A DNA stretch of 38,927 nucleotides from Gilliamella sp. App6-5 (GCF_001690525.1 NZ_LZGT01000048.1:1-38927), one strand, 5' to 3'; positions 1-9,640 are shown, counted from the first letter of the stretch. Numbers and translations: made by a program. Notes: generated by a model from the letters alone, not told the origin.

Positions 1-1480
1 CGTTTCGTCATTAATTAAGAATTTGTAGTCACTATGGCTTAAAACCTGTGATAACCATTGTAGCAATCATTCATAAACCGCTTGCTCACTAACAAGTAGG
101 CAAGCTGAAAGCGATAGGGCTTTAATAAAGATGTGATGTTCACTTTTAGGTTATATTTTTGTAAAAAATATTCAGGATTCTATACCGTTTCGTCATTAAT
201 TAAGAATTTGTAGTCACTATGGCTTAAAACCTGTGATAACCATTGTAGCAATCATTCATAAACCGCTTGCTCACTAACAAGTAGGCAAGCTGAAAGCGAT
301 AGGGCTTTAATAAAGATGTGATGTTCACTTTTAGGTTATATTTTTGTAAAAAATATTCAGGATTCTATACCGTTTCGTCATTAATTAAGAATTTGTAGTC
401 ACTATGGCTTAAAACCTGTGATAACCATTGTAGCAATCATTCATAAACCGCTTGCTCACTAACAAGTAGGCAAGCTGAAAGCGATAGGGCTTTAATAAAG
501 ATGTGATGTTCACTTTTAGGTTATATTTTTGTAAAAAATATTCAGGATTCTATACCGTTTCGTCATTAATTAAGAATTTGTAGTCACTATGGCTTAAAAC
601 CTGTGATAACCATTGTAGCAATCATTCATAAACCGCTTGCTCACTAACAAGTAGGCAAGCTGAAAGCGATAGGGCTTTAATAAAGATGTGATGTTCACTT
701 TTAGGTTATATTTTTGTAAAAAATATTCAGGATTCTATACCGTTTCGTCATTAATTAAGAATTTGTAGTCACTATGGCTTAAAACCTGTGATAACCATTG
801 TAGCAATCATTCATAAACCGCTTGCTCACTAACAAGTAGGCAAGCTGAAAGCGATAGGGCTTTAATAAAGATGTGATGTTCACTTTTAGGTTATATTTTT
901 GTAAAAAATATTCAGGATTCTATACCGTTTCGTCATTAATTAAGAATTTGTAGTCACTATGGCTTAAAACCTGTGATAACCATTGTAGCAATCATTCATA
1001 AACCGCTTGCTCACTAACAAGTAGGCAAGCTGAAAGCGATAGGGCTTTAATAAAGATGTGATGTTCACTTTTAGGTTATATTTTTGTAAAAAATATTCAG
1101 GATTCTATACCGTTTCGTCATTAATTAAGAATTTGTAGTCACTATGGCTTAAAACCTGTGATAACCATTGTAGCAATCATTCATAAACCGCTTGCTCACT
1201 AACAAGTAGGCAAGCTGAAAGCGATAGGGCTTTAATAAAGATGTGATGTTCACTTTTAGGTTATATTTTTGTAAAAAATATTCAGGATTCTATACCGTTT
1301 CGTCATTAATTAAGAATTTGTAGTCACTATGGCTTAAAACCTGTGATAACCATTGTAGCAATCATTCATAAACCGCTTGCTCACTAACAAGTAGGCAAGC
1401 TGAAAGCGATAGGGCTTTAATGAAGATGTGATGTTCACTTTTAGATTATATTTTTGTAAAAAATATTCAGGATTCTATAC
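1..1480. repeat. Tandem array of a 185-bp unit, 8 near-identical copies
   Basis: Units begin with CGTTTCGTCATTAATTAAG at 1, 186, 371, 556, 741, 926, 1111 and 1296, a strict 185-bp period. Copies 1 to 7 look identical by eye; copy 8 differs at two bases (1422 and 1445). Each unit holds an inverted repeat GCTTGC / GCAAGC with a 14-base loop (80-85 and 100-105 in copy 1). The period is not a multiple of three and I see no long open frame, so the array is noncoding. The window starts exactly on a unit boundary, so more copies probably lie outside. It is far too long-period for CRISPR. I do not recognise the family. Confidence 0.95.
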
Positions 1481-1965
1481 CGTTTCGTAATTAAATTTGT
1501 AGTCACTAAGAGTTAAAACATGTGATAGCTATCATATCAATTAAACATTCACAAAACCCGCCTACCCACACAAACAAATAAGCAAGCCGAAAATGATAAA
1601 AACTTTAATGAAGATGTAATCTTCACTTTTAGGTTATATTTTTGTAAAAAATATTCAGGATTCTATACCGTTTCGTAATTAATTAAGAATTTTTAGTGAC
1701 TATGGGTTAAAGCGTGTGATAACCATTGTATCAATCAAACATTCAAAAACTATCTGCCCACAAACAAATAAGAAAAACAAAAACGATAGGGGCTTTAATA
1801 AAGATGTGATGTTCACTTTTAGGTTATATTTTTGTAAAAAATATTCAGGATTCTATACCGTTTCGTAATTAATTAAGAATTTGTAGTCACTATGGCTTAA
1901 AACCTGTGATAACCATTGTATCAATCAAGCATACAAAAAAACCGCCTACCCACAAAAGTATAAGC
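1481..1965. repeat. Degenerate copies of the 185-bp unit
   Basis: Three diverged units start at 1481 (188 bp), 1669 (190 bp) and 1859 (partial, fading near 1965). All keep the part from the TTCACTTTTAGG stretch through CTATACCGTTTCG to the TAGTCACTATGG-like stretch. The middle of the unit, where the perfect copies carry the GCTTGC/GCAAGC hairpin, is heavily substituted. This is the usual picture of a tandem array homogenised in its interior and decaying at its edge. Confidence 0.88.
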
Positions 1966-2001
1966 AATTTATTTACTTTTAAAATAGGGTTAACACATAA
2001 A

Positions 2002-2021
2002 GCGATTTTGGGTAAAAACGC
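2002..2021 (-). terminator. Weak hairpin downstream of rluB
   Basis: GCGATTTT (2002-2009) and AAAAACGC (2014-2021) pair with one mismatch around a four-base loop. On the minus strand a short T-run follows (TTTATG). It lies about 70 bp past the rluB stop, so it may end the rnm-yciO-rluB transcript. The stem is poor in GC and the T-tract is short. I see nothing else in 1966-2091. Confidence 0.3.
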
Positions 2022-2091
2022 CTTATGAGTTTTTAGCAAATTATTTTAATCTTGACGTATAAACCTCTCGGCGTTTTCCTATCTATAAAGA

Positions 2092-3084
2092 TTATTTTCG
2101 GGTTGCTTTTTGACGAGTGGTTTTAGCCTGTTGATTAAATTTTACGCGCTTAGGTCTTGCTATTCGTTTGTCAGAGGATGAACTTGTTGTAAAGCTTTTA
2201 GCTTCTGGTGGTAAACCGACTAGTTCACGTAAGTAATTGACTGAGTCAATGCCCAGTTCCATCCAAGTTCCACGCGATAATCCTTTAGGTAAAGTGATAT
2301 TGCCATAACGAATACGCAATAATCGGCTAACTTGCACATCGATAGCTTCCCACATTCGGCGCACTTCGCGATTACGTCCTTCAGTTATCACAACATTAAA
2401 CCATTGGTTAAGCCCATCGCCACCTTGCGCTTTTATTGATTGAAATGAGGCTGGACCATCTTCTAGTTGTATTCCTTTACGAAGCTGATTAATCAGCTGA
2501 TCAGTCACATTACCAAATACACGCACGGCATATTCGCGCTCAATTTCGTGCCGTGGATGCATTAAACGATTAGCTAATTCACCATCTGTCGTAAATAATA
2601 ATAAACCCGATGTATTAATATCAAGTCTACCAATATTGACCCAACGAGCATTTTTTAATCTAGGCAAACGTTCAAAAACAGTGGCCCGACCTTGTGGATC
2701 ATGACGTGAGCAAATTTCGCCTTCTGGTTTGTAATAAGCGAGCACGCGACAAATTTCTTTTTCTTTGCTTCTAAGCTGAACCAAGTGCCCATTGATACGT
2801 ATTTTAGGGTTTGCATTCACATCAACGCGATCACCTAAAGTGGCTATTTTACCATCCACACTGATTTTACCAGCTATAATCATGGCTTCAATTTCGCGGC
2901 GTGATCCATTACCTAAATTGGCTAAGACTTTTTGTAGTTTTTCAGTATTATCATGTGCCGATGTCTTGCGAGTCACAGTTGGTGCACTTGACATTTTCTT
3001 TTTTTCATAAGATTGGCTTTCTTTAGCTTTAAGACTATTTATCTTTTTGCCTCGTTGTGGGAATGCAGATTTGCTATTTTTCAT
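2092..3084 (-). CDS. rluB: 23S rRNA pseudouridine synthase RluB
   Basis: RluB makes pseudouridine 2605 in helix 93 of 23S rRNA during 50S assembly. From about residue 48 the 330-residue product follows the E. coli protein closely: an S4 RNA-binding domain (EKLQKVLANLGNGSRREIE, about 48-105), then the RsuA/RluB catalytic domain with motif GRLDINTSGLLLFTTDGEL, in which Asp155 is the expected nucleophile. The family is near 290 residues. The extra length is a basic, low-complexity N-terminal extension of about 45 residues plus a basic C-terminal tail. The first ATG is kept because AGGA lies six bases upstream; Met31 is an alternative. It is the last gene of rnm-yciO-rluB, an order also known in enterobacteria. 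Confidence 0.95.
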   Translation of the reverse strand: MKNSKSAFPQRGKKINSLKAKESQSYEKKKMSSAPTVTRKTSAHDNTEKLQKVLANLGNGSRREIEAMIIAGKISVDGKIATLGDRVDVNANPKIRINGHLVQLRSKEKEICRVLAYYKPEGEICSRHDPQGRATVFERLPRLKNARWVNIGRLDINTSGLLLFTTDGELANRLMHPRHEIEREYAVRVFGNVTDQLINQLRKGIQLEDGPASFQSIKAQGGDGLNQWFNVVITEGRNREVRRMWEAIDVQVSRLLRIRYGNITLPKGLSRGTWMELGIDSVNYLRELVGLPPEAKSFTTSSSSDKRIARPKRVKFNQQAKTTRQKATRK

Positions 3085-3165
3085 ATTATCCTCGCTGTTA
3101 CCTTCTCAGGTATCATTTTTTCTATTCACTTTATTGTCTGAATGTTGACAATAAAAAACGGTCAT

Positions 3166-3786
3166 TTATTCGAATGGTTTAGTGTCTCCACTTCCTTGAC
3201 GAATAATTTCTGGATAGTCATTTGTTAAATCAACCACGGTGGTGGGTTGCTCACCTATATAGCCTCCGTGCACAATCGCATCAAGTTGATGGCCGATTTT
3301 ATCTTCTATTTCGTCGGGATCGGATTGCGCTTGCTCATCATTAGGTAAAATTAACGTTGCGGTCATTAATGGTTGCCCTAATAATTCAAGTAACGCTAAA
3401 TCAATTTTATTATCTGGAATACGTAGCCCAATGGTTTTACGTTTTTCGTTCATTAATCGACGCGGTACATCTTTACTGGCTTGTAAAATAAACACATATT
3501 TACCCGGTGTATTATTTTTTAATAATCGAAAAGTCGTGTTATCAACAAAAGCATAGCAAGATAGCTCAGAAAGATCACGGCACATTAAAGTAAAGTTGTG
3601 ATTTTTATCCAGCTGACGAATTTGGCAGATGCGATCAACGCCATGTTTGTTATCCAGTAAGCAACCTAAGGAATACCCAGAATCAGTCGGAAAAGCGATA
3701 ACGCCACCGTCATTTAATATTTTAACAACTTGATCTAATAATCGCATTTGAGGATTATCTGGGTGAATATAAAAAGTTTGGCTCAT
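3166..3786 (-). CDS. yciO: YciO, Sua5/YrdC/YciO-family protein
   Basis: The product is 206 residues and spans the whole Sua5/YciO/YrdC fold, starting MSQTFYIHPDNPQMRLLDQ. Recognisable segments are GGVIAFPTDSGYSLGCLLDN and the RQLDKNHNFTLMCRDLSEL stretch of the nucleotide and RNA binding cleft, then KRKTIGLRIPDN. The family includes TsaC, which makes threonylcarbamoyl-AMP for tRNA t6A. The YciO branch is a paralogue whose physiological role is less clear, so I assign the subfamily and not the TsaC function. The start has AGAAGAAAA just upstream. It lies 81 bp upstream of rluB and 104 bp downstream of rnm on the same strand, as in E. coli. Confidence 0.9.
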   Translation of the reverse strand: MSQTFYIHPDNPQMRLLDQVVKILNDGGVIAFPTDSGYSLGCLLDNKHGVDRICQIRQLDKNHNFTLMCRDLSELSCYAFVDNTTFRLLKNNTPGKYVFILQASKDVPRRLMNEKRKTIGLRIPDNKIDLALLELLGQPLMTATLILPNDEQAQSDPDEIEDKIGHQLDAIVHGGYIGEQPTTVVDLTNDYPEIIRQGSGDTKPFE

Positions 3787-3890
3787 AATTTTCTTCTATA
3801 ATTAATCGTTAATCTCTTTTTCAGTATTGAGTTCAATGCCGTCAATCTTTTGATGAAACGCAAATATAAAACCATTTAATCTTGATTTAA

Positions 3891-4724
3891 TTAGTATTGC
3901 CAATTATGCCAAATTGGCGTAACGCTACCTGGCAATGGCGTTGTTTTGCCTAAATCCAAATAATTAACTAAATCATGAAAATCTGAACCTTGCGATGCTA
4001 ACATGTCAAATTCATTGGCTAATTTAGCTAATCGATGTAAATCATCTTGCGTTTGCCTGCTTTGCGAAACCTCAATGGCATCGCCACCACAAGCTTTAAA
4101 TTCACTCAGTAATAATTTCAATTTTGTTAAAGTTAAATCATAACGACTTGGATGTGCAAGCACCGCTTGCCCTCCGGCCATGTGAATGGCATTAACCGCA
4201 TCAGCAATGCGACACCATGTTGCAGGCACATAAGCATACCCTCCTTTACCTAGGTACTTTTTAAATGCGCGTTTGATGTCCTTAACATAGCCGTTAGCGA
4301 CTAAAAATCTCGCAAAATGGGCGCGCGAAACAATGTCACCTTTCGCAAATTGTTGTGCTTGTTGATAAGCATTTTCGATACTAACCTTTGCCAATTTTTG
4401 GCTTATTGCTAACGCCCGATTAATTCGGCCTTGCTCTTGTGAGGATAACAGTGTCAATAATTGAGGATGCTCAATATCAATATTTAAACCCACAATATGG
4501 ATTTCGTTATTCTTCCAAGCCGTAGATATTTCAACACCACAAACTAATTTAACAGGCAAATTTTCATTAGCAATTGTTTGTTGAGCTTCAGGTAAGCCTT
4601 TAACGGTATCATGATCGGTAATAGCCAAAATAGCAATTTGGTTATCCACCGCTCTTTTGACAAGATCGCTGGGCGTTAACACACCATCTGATGCTGTAGT
4701 ATGAGAATGTAAATCAACAATCAC
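3891..4724 (-). CDS. rnm: PHP-domain 5'-3' exoribonuclease RNase AM (YciV/TrpH)
   Basis: This PHP phosphoesterase trims the 5' ends of rRNA precursors and degrades short oligonucleotides and 3',5'-pAp-type substrates in the family. Metal-binding motifs are plain: DLHSHTTASDG at the N-terminus, ITDHDT, GVEIST, EIHIVGLNID, VLAHPSRYD and SQGSDFH near the C-terminus. I place the start at the GTG at 4724, giving 277 residues. The longer frame to 4781 would add a peptide absent from E. coli TrpH and would start upstream of an extended -10 element (TGG-TATATT) reading in this direction. The GTG has GAGAAAAAA upstream, a weak ribosome site. It is the first gene of rnm-yciO-rluB and divergent from rraB. 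Confidence 0.9.
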   Translation of the reverse strand: MIVDLHSHTTASDGVLTPSDLVKRAVDNQIAILAITDHDTVKGLPEAQQTIANENLPVKLVCGVEISTAWKNNEIHIVGLNIDIEHPQLLTLLSSQEQGRINRALAISQKLAKVSIENAYQQAQQFAKGDIVSRAHFARFLVANGYVKDIKRAFKKYLGKGGYAYVPATWCRIADAVNAIHMAGGQAVLAHPSRYDLTLTKLKLLLSEFKACGGDAIEVSQSRQTQDDLHRLAKLANEFDMLASQGSDFHDLVNYLDLGKTTPLPGSVTPIWHNWQY

Positions 4725-4754
4725 TTTTTTCTCGAAAATTATTTTGAAACGTGT

Positions 4755-4763
4755 AATATACCA
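4755..4763 (-). promoter_or_regulatory. Extended -10 element for rnm
   Basis: The minus strand reads TGGTATATT here, a TGn extended -10 about 31 bp before the GTG start of rnm. It sits in the 70-bp gap between divergent rnm and rraB. No good -35 is visible, as expected for an extended -10. It supports the shorter rnm start. Confidence 0.4.
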
Positions 4764-4794
4764 CACAATTTGCATGACCACTAAAAGGTATATT

Positions 4795-5190
4795 ATGAAA
4801 GATCAAATTATTCTTGCTCAGCAAGATACTAACGCTATTATTGAAGAACTGTTAGAAGATGGTAGCGATCCTCATGCGCTTTATATTATTGAACACCATG
4901 TTTCATCACAAAATTTTGATAAACTAGAGAAAGTAGCAGTAGAAGCTTATAAGTTAGGTTATGAAGCAACCGATCCCGATGAAGATGTCGATGATGCGGG
5001 CAACGTTGTTATCGCTTTTGATATCGTTACTGAAAGTCCGCTCAAAGCTGAATTAATCAATGCGCAAATTGCCGAAATCATCAACCTTACTGCCCAATTT
5101 GGCGTCAATTATGATGGTTGGGGCACTTATTTTGAAGATGGAAGTGATGACGATTTTGATGATAATGAACTCATGGAAACACTTCATTAA
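4795..5190 (+). CDS. rraB: Regulator of ribonuclease E activity B (RraB)
   Basis: RraB binds the C-terminal scaffold of RNase E and lowers cleavage of a subset of mRNAs. The 131-residue product matches family length. It has the conserved core IIEELLEDGSDPHALYIIEH, then KLEKVAVEAYKLGYEATDPDE, VIAFDIVTESPLKAELI and YDGWGTYFEDGSDDD, ending in the acidic tail typical of RraB. The start is the ATG at 4795, with AAGG eight bases upstream. An upstream TTG at 4744 would add 17 residues that have no counterpart and overlap the divergent promoter. It is monocistronic and convergent with the chitobiase gene, with a perfect hairpin between them. Confidence 0.93.
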   Translation: MKDQIILAQQDTNAIIEELLEDGSDPHALYIIEHHVSSQNFDKLEKVAVEAYKLGYEATDPDEDVDDAGNVVIAFDIVTESPLKAELINAQIAEIINLTAQFGVNYDGWGTYFEDGSDDDFDDNELMETLH

Positions 5191-5216
5191 GTTTATCAAT
5201 ATACTTTACTCTTCTT

Positions 5217-5246
5217 ATTCTTATCCGTTAAATAACGGATAAGAAT
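5217..5246. terminator. Bidirectional terminator between rraB and chb
   Basis: ATTCTTATCCGTTA (5217-5230) and TAACGGATAAGAAT (5233-5246) form a perfect 14-bp stem with a two-base spacer. It lies 26 bp after the rraB stop and 17 bp after the chb stop, between convergent genes. The T-rich tail on the plus strand is short (ATTTG). Confidence 0.75.
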
Positions 5247-5263
5247 ATTTGAATTAACCTAAT

Positions 5264-7945
5264 CTATTTCAATTCTTCTATACGGCTTGTTCTTTTGTAA
5301 TTTGGCGATACGCTACGAACAGAGACGGTTTCGCCTTTTCTAATGCCTACTGGTTCAGTGTAGCGATACCAATTTTTACCTTGATTGGTTGAATATTCAA
5401 TGGTTAAACCAGGAAACACAATATTTGCAACTAATTTACCGTTTTCAATTTTAGCGCCAGGAACGGGCAAGCGATAATCTATACTAGCTAAATCCAGTTT
5501 TTGCAGTTCACGCTGCCCCACTAAATTTGCGAATCGAATCCAATCATTAAGTAATTGTTGTTGATCAACATAATGCGTCGTTCCCTGAGCAAATTCACGA
5601 TCTTTTTGGTAGTCAATTTCCCAATCGGCCTGATGCCAAGCTCTTTCAGCGACGGCCAACAAACGTGGAAATGTCATGTATTCCATTTTTTTATCTGTCC
5701 GAATATCTTCAGTCCAAATCTGAGCAGATATACCATAGGCACCAGACCAATTCATTGTCCCTTTAGCCGTAAAGGGATTACCATCTCGATCAACAGAAGT
5801 TTCGGCATTTTGTGGCAAATTATTTGGTGCGAAACTAAATATTTTACGTTCATCATTAAAACGGGTTGCCCAATAATAACCACTCTCTTTTGGATTGACT
5901 TCATATGGCATATCTAAATAAACATAATCAGGATTAGAAATGATCACTTGATAACCTTTATTGTTCCACTCATTTACAGAGTCAAAACCGCCCCAATATA
6001 ATGTGTCCCAAAAGTTAACCGTCACTTTATCAACCGCAAAAGATTTTGCATTATCAGCATATTTCATTCCATCTTGCCATGCTTGCATATGGTTAATGCC
6101 ATGAGATTTTATTATCGTACTGACTTGTTGTGCAAAATAACTCGGTAAATGTTCAATATCTTTTACCTTTCCTTTTGACACAAAGGTTTGGCAAGCTTGA
6201 GATTTTGCCCATGGATGATCTTCTATACTTTGATCAATCGTTCCTTTAGCATCAGTTTTATCTTTTGCTTGTCGATCTTGATAACCTGCACCTAAACGAA
6301 TATTTTTAGCCTCATCACCACCAAAATGCCAAGTGTGAAGTGGTTGGCCAGCTTCAATATGCATTTTAGTTATTTCATCAATGATTTTATTGACAAAACG
6401 TTTAGATGAATCAAGACAAGGATTTAAATAACTTAAACGATTATAAAATTGTACTGTTGTGGTATTAGAAGTATCGGTTGGATCAACTAGTCGAAACTCA
6501 TTAGCTTGCGCCTCTTTTCCTTCTGCCATTAAACGTTTATAGCGCGCTTCCATTGATACAATTGCTGCTCTGGCATGAGCTGGCATATCAATTTCAGGAA
6601 TAACCTCGATAAAGCGTGCTTTAGCGTATTTGACAATTTCAATATAGTCTTGACGACTTAAAAATCCCGATCCTGTCGTATTACTTTCGGGTCCTGATCC
6701 TAATTGAGGTAATAAACAACTTTGCTCAGTAAGATCATGGCAGCGTTTACTGCCAATATCGGTGAGTTCAGGTAAGTCTGGAATTTCAATTCGCCATCCT
6801 TCGTCATCACTGAGGTGAAAATGAAACTTATTTAGTTTATATGTTGCCATTTGATCCAATAAGCGCATTATGGATGCTTTAGATTTAAAATTACGCCCAA
6901 TATCGAGCATAATACCGCGATAAGCAAAACGTGGGGAATCAAACACATTTAGTGTTGGAATTGTTTTAAGTTCGTTTACGGGAATCAATGATAAAATGGA
7001 TTGTACAGCATAAAAAATACCGCTTTCGTCGTAAGCTACTATTAAAGCCTCATCTTTTTTAATATCTAATTGATACCCCCCCAATTGCCCTTGTTTGAAT
7101 TGTTCAGGAGCAATTGTCGCTTTTATTTTATAACCATTTTGAGTAACGGGAATACCTAACGTGTTAAACGCCGTGTTTAAAATTGTTAAGCTTTCTTGAT
7201 TTAAGTTATTAAGTATTAGATTCACTCCTTGCTGACCAATCATTATATCTTCTTTTCCTAATGTCATTTTCGCAGGTGTTGGCAAAATTTGCCCGCGGAG
7301 TGATTCAGTCGATAATTTTTTTATATCCGAATTATATTGGAAACGAGTATTCGGCGTCATTAGTGTATTATGATCATCAGCTGTCCTTTTCCAATTTTGT
7401 TGAATTGGTGCAACAAAAGCCGATAAATTATCAGACCCCGTGTTAGTATTAGTAATGATTTTTGGTTTAGCATGACTTGATGTGATATACCAACGAGGCA
7501 TTAAATCACTTTCACTTACCATCCAATATTCACCAATTATGGGAATATTGATGGTTGAATGAGCGGGAATCGAGGTGAATTTTTCTGTTGGTTCGATTTT
7601 ATGAAGATCGCCAGTAATATGGGTTATTTTGAACTGTTCATTATTTACCGCTAAAATCATACGGATATTATTAAAATAAATAGCCCAATCCTTATCCTTG
7701 ATTGCCGGACCATTATTCTTTAGCGAAATGAGCACTTTGTTACAAGCAGCCCAATCAGCACCTAAAGCAGAACAATTTACACCATGTGCCCCGGCTTGAT
7801 TGTCTATTACCTTATATTTAACATTGAGTTGTGAACTCATTGAGTCAACAATTTGTTGCGAAGCAAAAACAGATTGGGTTGCTCCCATACTTAACAAAGA
7901 AGCAATTGAAGTGGCTAATATTGCTGTTTTTATCTTTTTCATCAT
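5264..7945 (-). CDS. chb: Chitobiase, GH20 beta-N-acetylhexosaminidase
   Basis: Chitobiase splits N,N'-diacetylchitobiose and short chito-oligosaccharides into GlcNAc, usually in the periplasm. The 893-residue product has the full length of the Serratia/Vibrio enzymes. It starts with a signal peptide (MMKKIKTAILATSIASLLSMG..VFA), then a carbohydrate-binding-like domain (about 35-175), the GH20b domain (about 220-330) and the TIM-barrel (about 340-790) with HFHLSDDEGWRIEI and the catalytic pair in HFGGDEAKN (Asp544, Glu545). A small C-terminal Ig-like domain follows. The ribosome site TAGGT includes the stop codon of the upstream porin gene, which lies six bases away, so translation is probably coupled. 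The pair resembles the chiP-ctb operon of Serratia. Confidence 0.95.
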   Translation of the reverse strand: MMKKIKTAILATSIASLLSMGATQSVFASQQIVDSMSSQLNVKYKVIDNQAGAHGVNCSALGADWAACNKVLISLKNNGPAIKDKDWAIYFNNIRMILAVNNEQFKITHITGDLHKIEPTEKFTSIPAHSTINIPIIGEYWMVSESDLMPRWYITSSHAKPKIITNTNTGSDNLSAFVAPIQQNWKRTADDHNTLMTPNTRFQYNSDIKKLSTESLRGQILPTPAKMTLGKEDIMIGQQGVNLILNNLNQESLTILNTAFNTLGIPVTQNGYKIKATIAPEQFKQGQLGGYQLDIKKDEALIVAYDESGIFYAVQSILSLIPVNELKTIPTLNVFDSPRFAYRGIMLDIGRNFKSKASIMRLLDQMATYKLNKFHFHLSDDEGWRIEIPDLPELTDIGSKRCHDLTEQSCLLPQLGSGPESNTTGSGFLSRQDYIEIVKYAKARFIEVIPEIDMPAHARAAIVSMEARYKRLMAEGKEAQANEFRLVDPTDTSNTTTVQFYNRLSYLNPCLDSSKRFVNKIIDEITKMHIEAGQPLHTWHFGGDEAKNIRLGAGYQDRQAKDKTDAKGTIDQSIEDHPWAKSQACQTFVSKGKVKDIEHLPSYFAQQVSTIIKSHGINHMQAWQDGMKYADNAKSFAVDKVTVNFWDTLYWGGFDSVNEWNNKGYQVIISNPDYVYLDMPYEVNPKESGYYWATRFNDERKIFSFAPNNLPQNAETSVDRDGNPFTAKGTMNWSGAYGISAQIWTEDIRTDKKMEYMTFPRLLAVAERAWHQADWEIDYQKDREFAQGTTHYVDQQQLLNDWIRFANLVGQRELQKLDLASIDYRLPVPGAKIENGKLVANIVFPGLTIEYSTNQGKNWYRYTEPVGIRKGETVSVRSVSPNYKRTSRIEELK

Positions 7946-7951
7946 TTTTAC

Positions 7952-9370
7952 CTATTTTTGTTGAGCACTAAAAACAGTGAATGGAATTGTGACAATAAAT
8001 TTGATATCGCGCTCATCTTGAAAGATATTCCCATATCCACCGCCCCAGCTTGGTATACTATTTGAGTGATTGTTATATTTGGTATAGTGCAATTGGAAAG
8101 CCGTATCTTTTGCCCAACTTTCTTGCACGGTATACCCTAAATCAAAGTTATATGCTGATTCAATCAAACGTTGTTTTTGATTGAATTGTCGATTAGTGCT
8201 TGGTTTTGCGTTCCATCCATAAGCATAAGAAGCACCGGTTTTCCAGCCTGCTAAAGAGTAAGATAGATTACTTAAATCATAAGTCACTTCAGCAAACACG
8301 GCTTTTTCGCCATTGGCATTAAAGTCTGAACGCGAATTCCACCAAACATCTAAACGACCATTTGATGAGGCATAATCAGGTGTCATTCGTTGCAAAAAGA
8401 ATCCCTGCTCTCCATTAGCTTTAACCGCAACACCTTCAAGTCGCAGACCAATTGGACCAACTTGATAACCTAATGTTGCCGCTTGCAACCATGCTAAGCC
8501 ATCGTAAACATCTTTGCCTTGATGGGATTGATCTTTGGCGCCATAAAATTGGTAACTCATGGTCAAAGGGCTATCAAATACTTCTGTTTTATAAGATACT
8601 TTGCCAAAAAATTGATTCATATAATTGTGCGCTTGGCCAAATGCACTTTCTAATACTAAATTATTTTTGAAGTCATACTTCAAGCCAGCGGAATGTAAAT
8701 AATCAATTTTTTTACCAGCACCCCATTGTTTGAATTCATAAAGTCGTTTATACCATGGCGCTTTATATTGATTAGTCCACATGTATGACATCGATAATGA
8801 ACCGGCTGTATCAAAATCAAGGGTAGAACCCAACTCGAAACCACGATAAGTACCCGGTAATAAACTCCAATGAGGTGCTAGTAACGTTTGTCCAGAAGGC
8901 TGAATATAACCTGCTTTCAGCCAAAATAACTCATCAATTTTAAAATTTGCTTGTGCTTTATAAAAACTAAGCCCACTGACATCTTTCTTCCAATCTTCAT
9001 CCCAACGAGTGTTTGCACCACTAAACCCAATCTCATTTGGATGACCATTGCCACCATTACTCACCTCCCATGCGCCATAACCGCCTAGCTCGATAGCAAA
9101 TCTATTGGCAATATATCCAGAACGAAAATCCAAATTACTATTAAAGGTTGATTGCCTAATATTGCTTTTATATTTATCCGTTTCGATATCTTTACGATCA
9201 CGATCACGATTCCAAAAAAAGACATTACCTGTTAATGAAGCATCATCTACAAAATTGTTTTCATAGATAGCATAAACTGGCGTTACACTCACGAACAAAG
9301 AGAAAGAACAAATCAGTTTAGTTAAAAGATTAGATGGTCGGGAGATTATTTGTGCATTATAAGTATTCAT
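7952..9370 (-). CDS. chiP: Chitoporin, OprD-family outer-membrane porin
   Basis: The product is 472 residues, near the 468 of E. coli ChiP (YbfM). It begins with a signal peptide ending around PVYA, then reads as an OprD-type barrel: NNFVDDASLTGNVFFWNRDRDRKD, alternating aromatic strands, and a terminal strand rich in F and V (DIKFIVTIPFTVF). OprD porins are substrate-selective. ChiP-type members admit chitobiose and longer GlcNAc oligomers, and the chitobiase gene six bases downstream strongly favours that substrate here. The lipoprotein gene chiQ that separates the two in some enterobacteria is absent. The start has AGGGAAA at a normal distance. The 530-bp upstream gap carries candidate regulatory sites described separately. 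Confidence 0.9.
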   Translation of the reverse strand: MNTYNAQIISRPSNLLTKLICSFSLFVSVTPVYAIYENNFVDDASLTGNVFFWNRDRDRKDIETDKYKSNIRQSTFNSNLDFRSGYIANRFAIELGGYGAWEVSNGGNGHPNEIGFSGANTRWDEDWKKDVSGLSFYKAQANFKIDELFWLKAGYIQPSGQTLLAPHWSLLPGTYRGFELGSTLDFDTAGSLSMSYMWTNQYKAPWYKRLYEFKQWGAGKKIDYLHSAGLKYDFKNNLVLESAFGQAHNYMNQFFGKVSYKTEVFDSPLTMSYQFYGAKDQSHQGKDVYDGLAWLQAATLGYQVGPIGLRLEGVAVKANGEQGFFLQRMTPDYASSNGRLDVWWNSRSDFNANGEKAVFAEVTYDLSNLSYSLAGWKTGASYAYGWNAKPSTNRQFNQKQRLIESAYNFDLGYTVQESWAKDTAFQLHYTKYNNHSNSIPSWGGGYGNIFQDERDIKFIVTIPFTVFSAQQK

Positions 9371-9611
9371 CTTTATTTCCCTAAAATTATTCTGTTTAAT
9401 TAATAATGAAATTCATCAAGCTCTAACTTACATGAGCAAGCTGAACAACAGATTAATATTTATCTTAGAATTCGAAAGACACATTATTTTCATTAGCGTA
9501 TACAAATCAGTGTAGCCTAATAAAAACTTCATCAATGGCGATATTGACTTTAACTACGCGGTTTTATAATGCATAAACATATTTTATCTAGCAAATTAAA
9601 CAATCTAAAAT

Positions 9612-9627
9612 CGTGATCAAAATCACC
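9612..9627. promoter_or_regulatory. CRP-like site upstream of chiP
   Basis: CGTGATCAAAATCACC keeps the CRP core GTGA-N6-TCAC exactly. Chitoporin genes are often under cAMP-CRP and NagC control. The centre (9619.5) lies about 41 bp upstream of a possible start site near 9578 and about 63 bp upstream of one near 9556, but both -10 candidates are weak. No other gene uses this gap, as kdsA ends into it. Confidence 0.55.
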
Positions 9628-9640
9628 AAAACAGCCATTA

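Noticed and set aside
1-1965. CRISPR array
   Set aside because: The unit is 185 bp and identical throughout, with no short repeat alternating with unique spacers, and no cas genes are present.
4744-4794. Longer rraB N-terminus
   Set aside because: The TTG start adds residues absent from the family, has no ribosome site and overlaps the divergent promoter.
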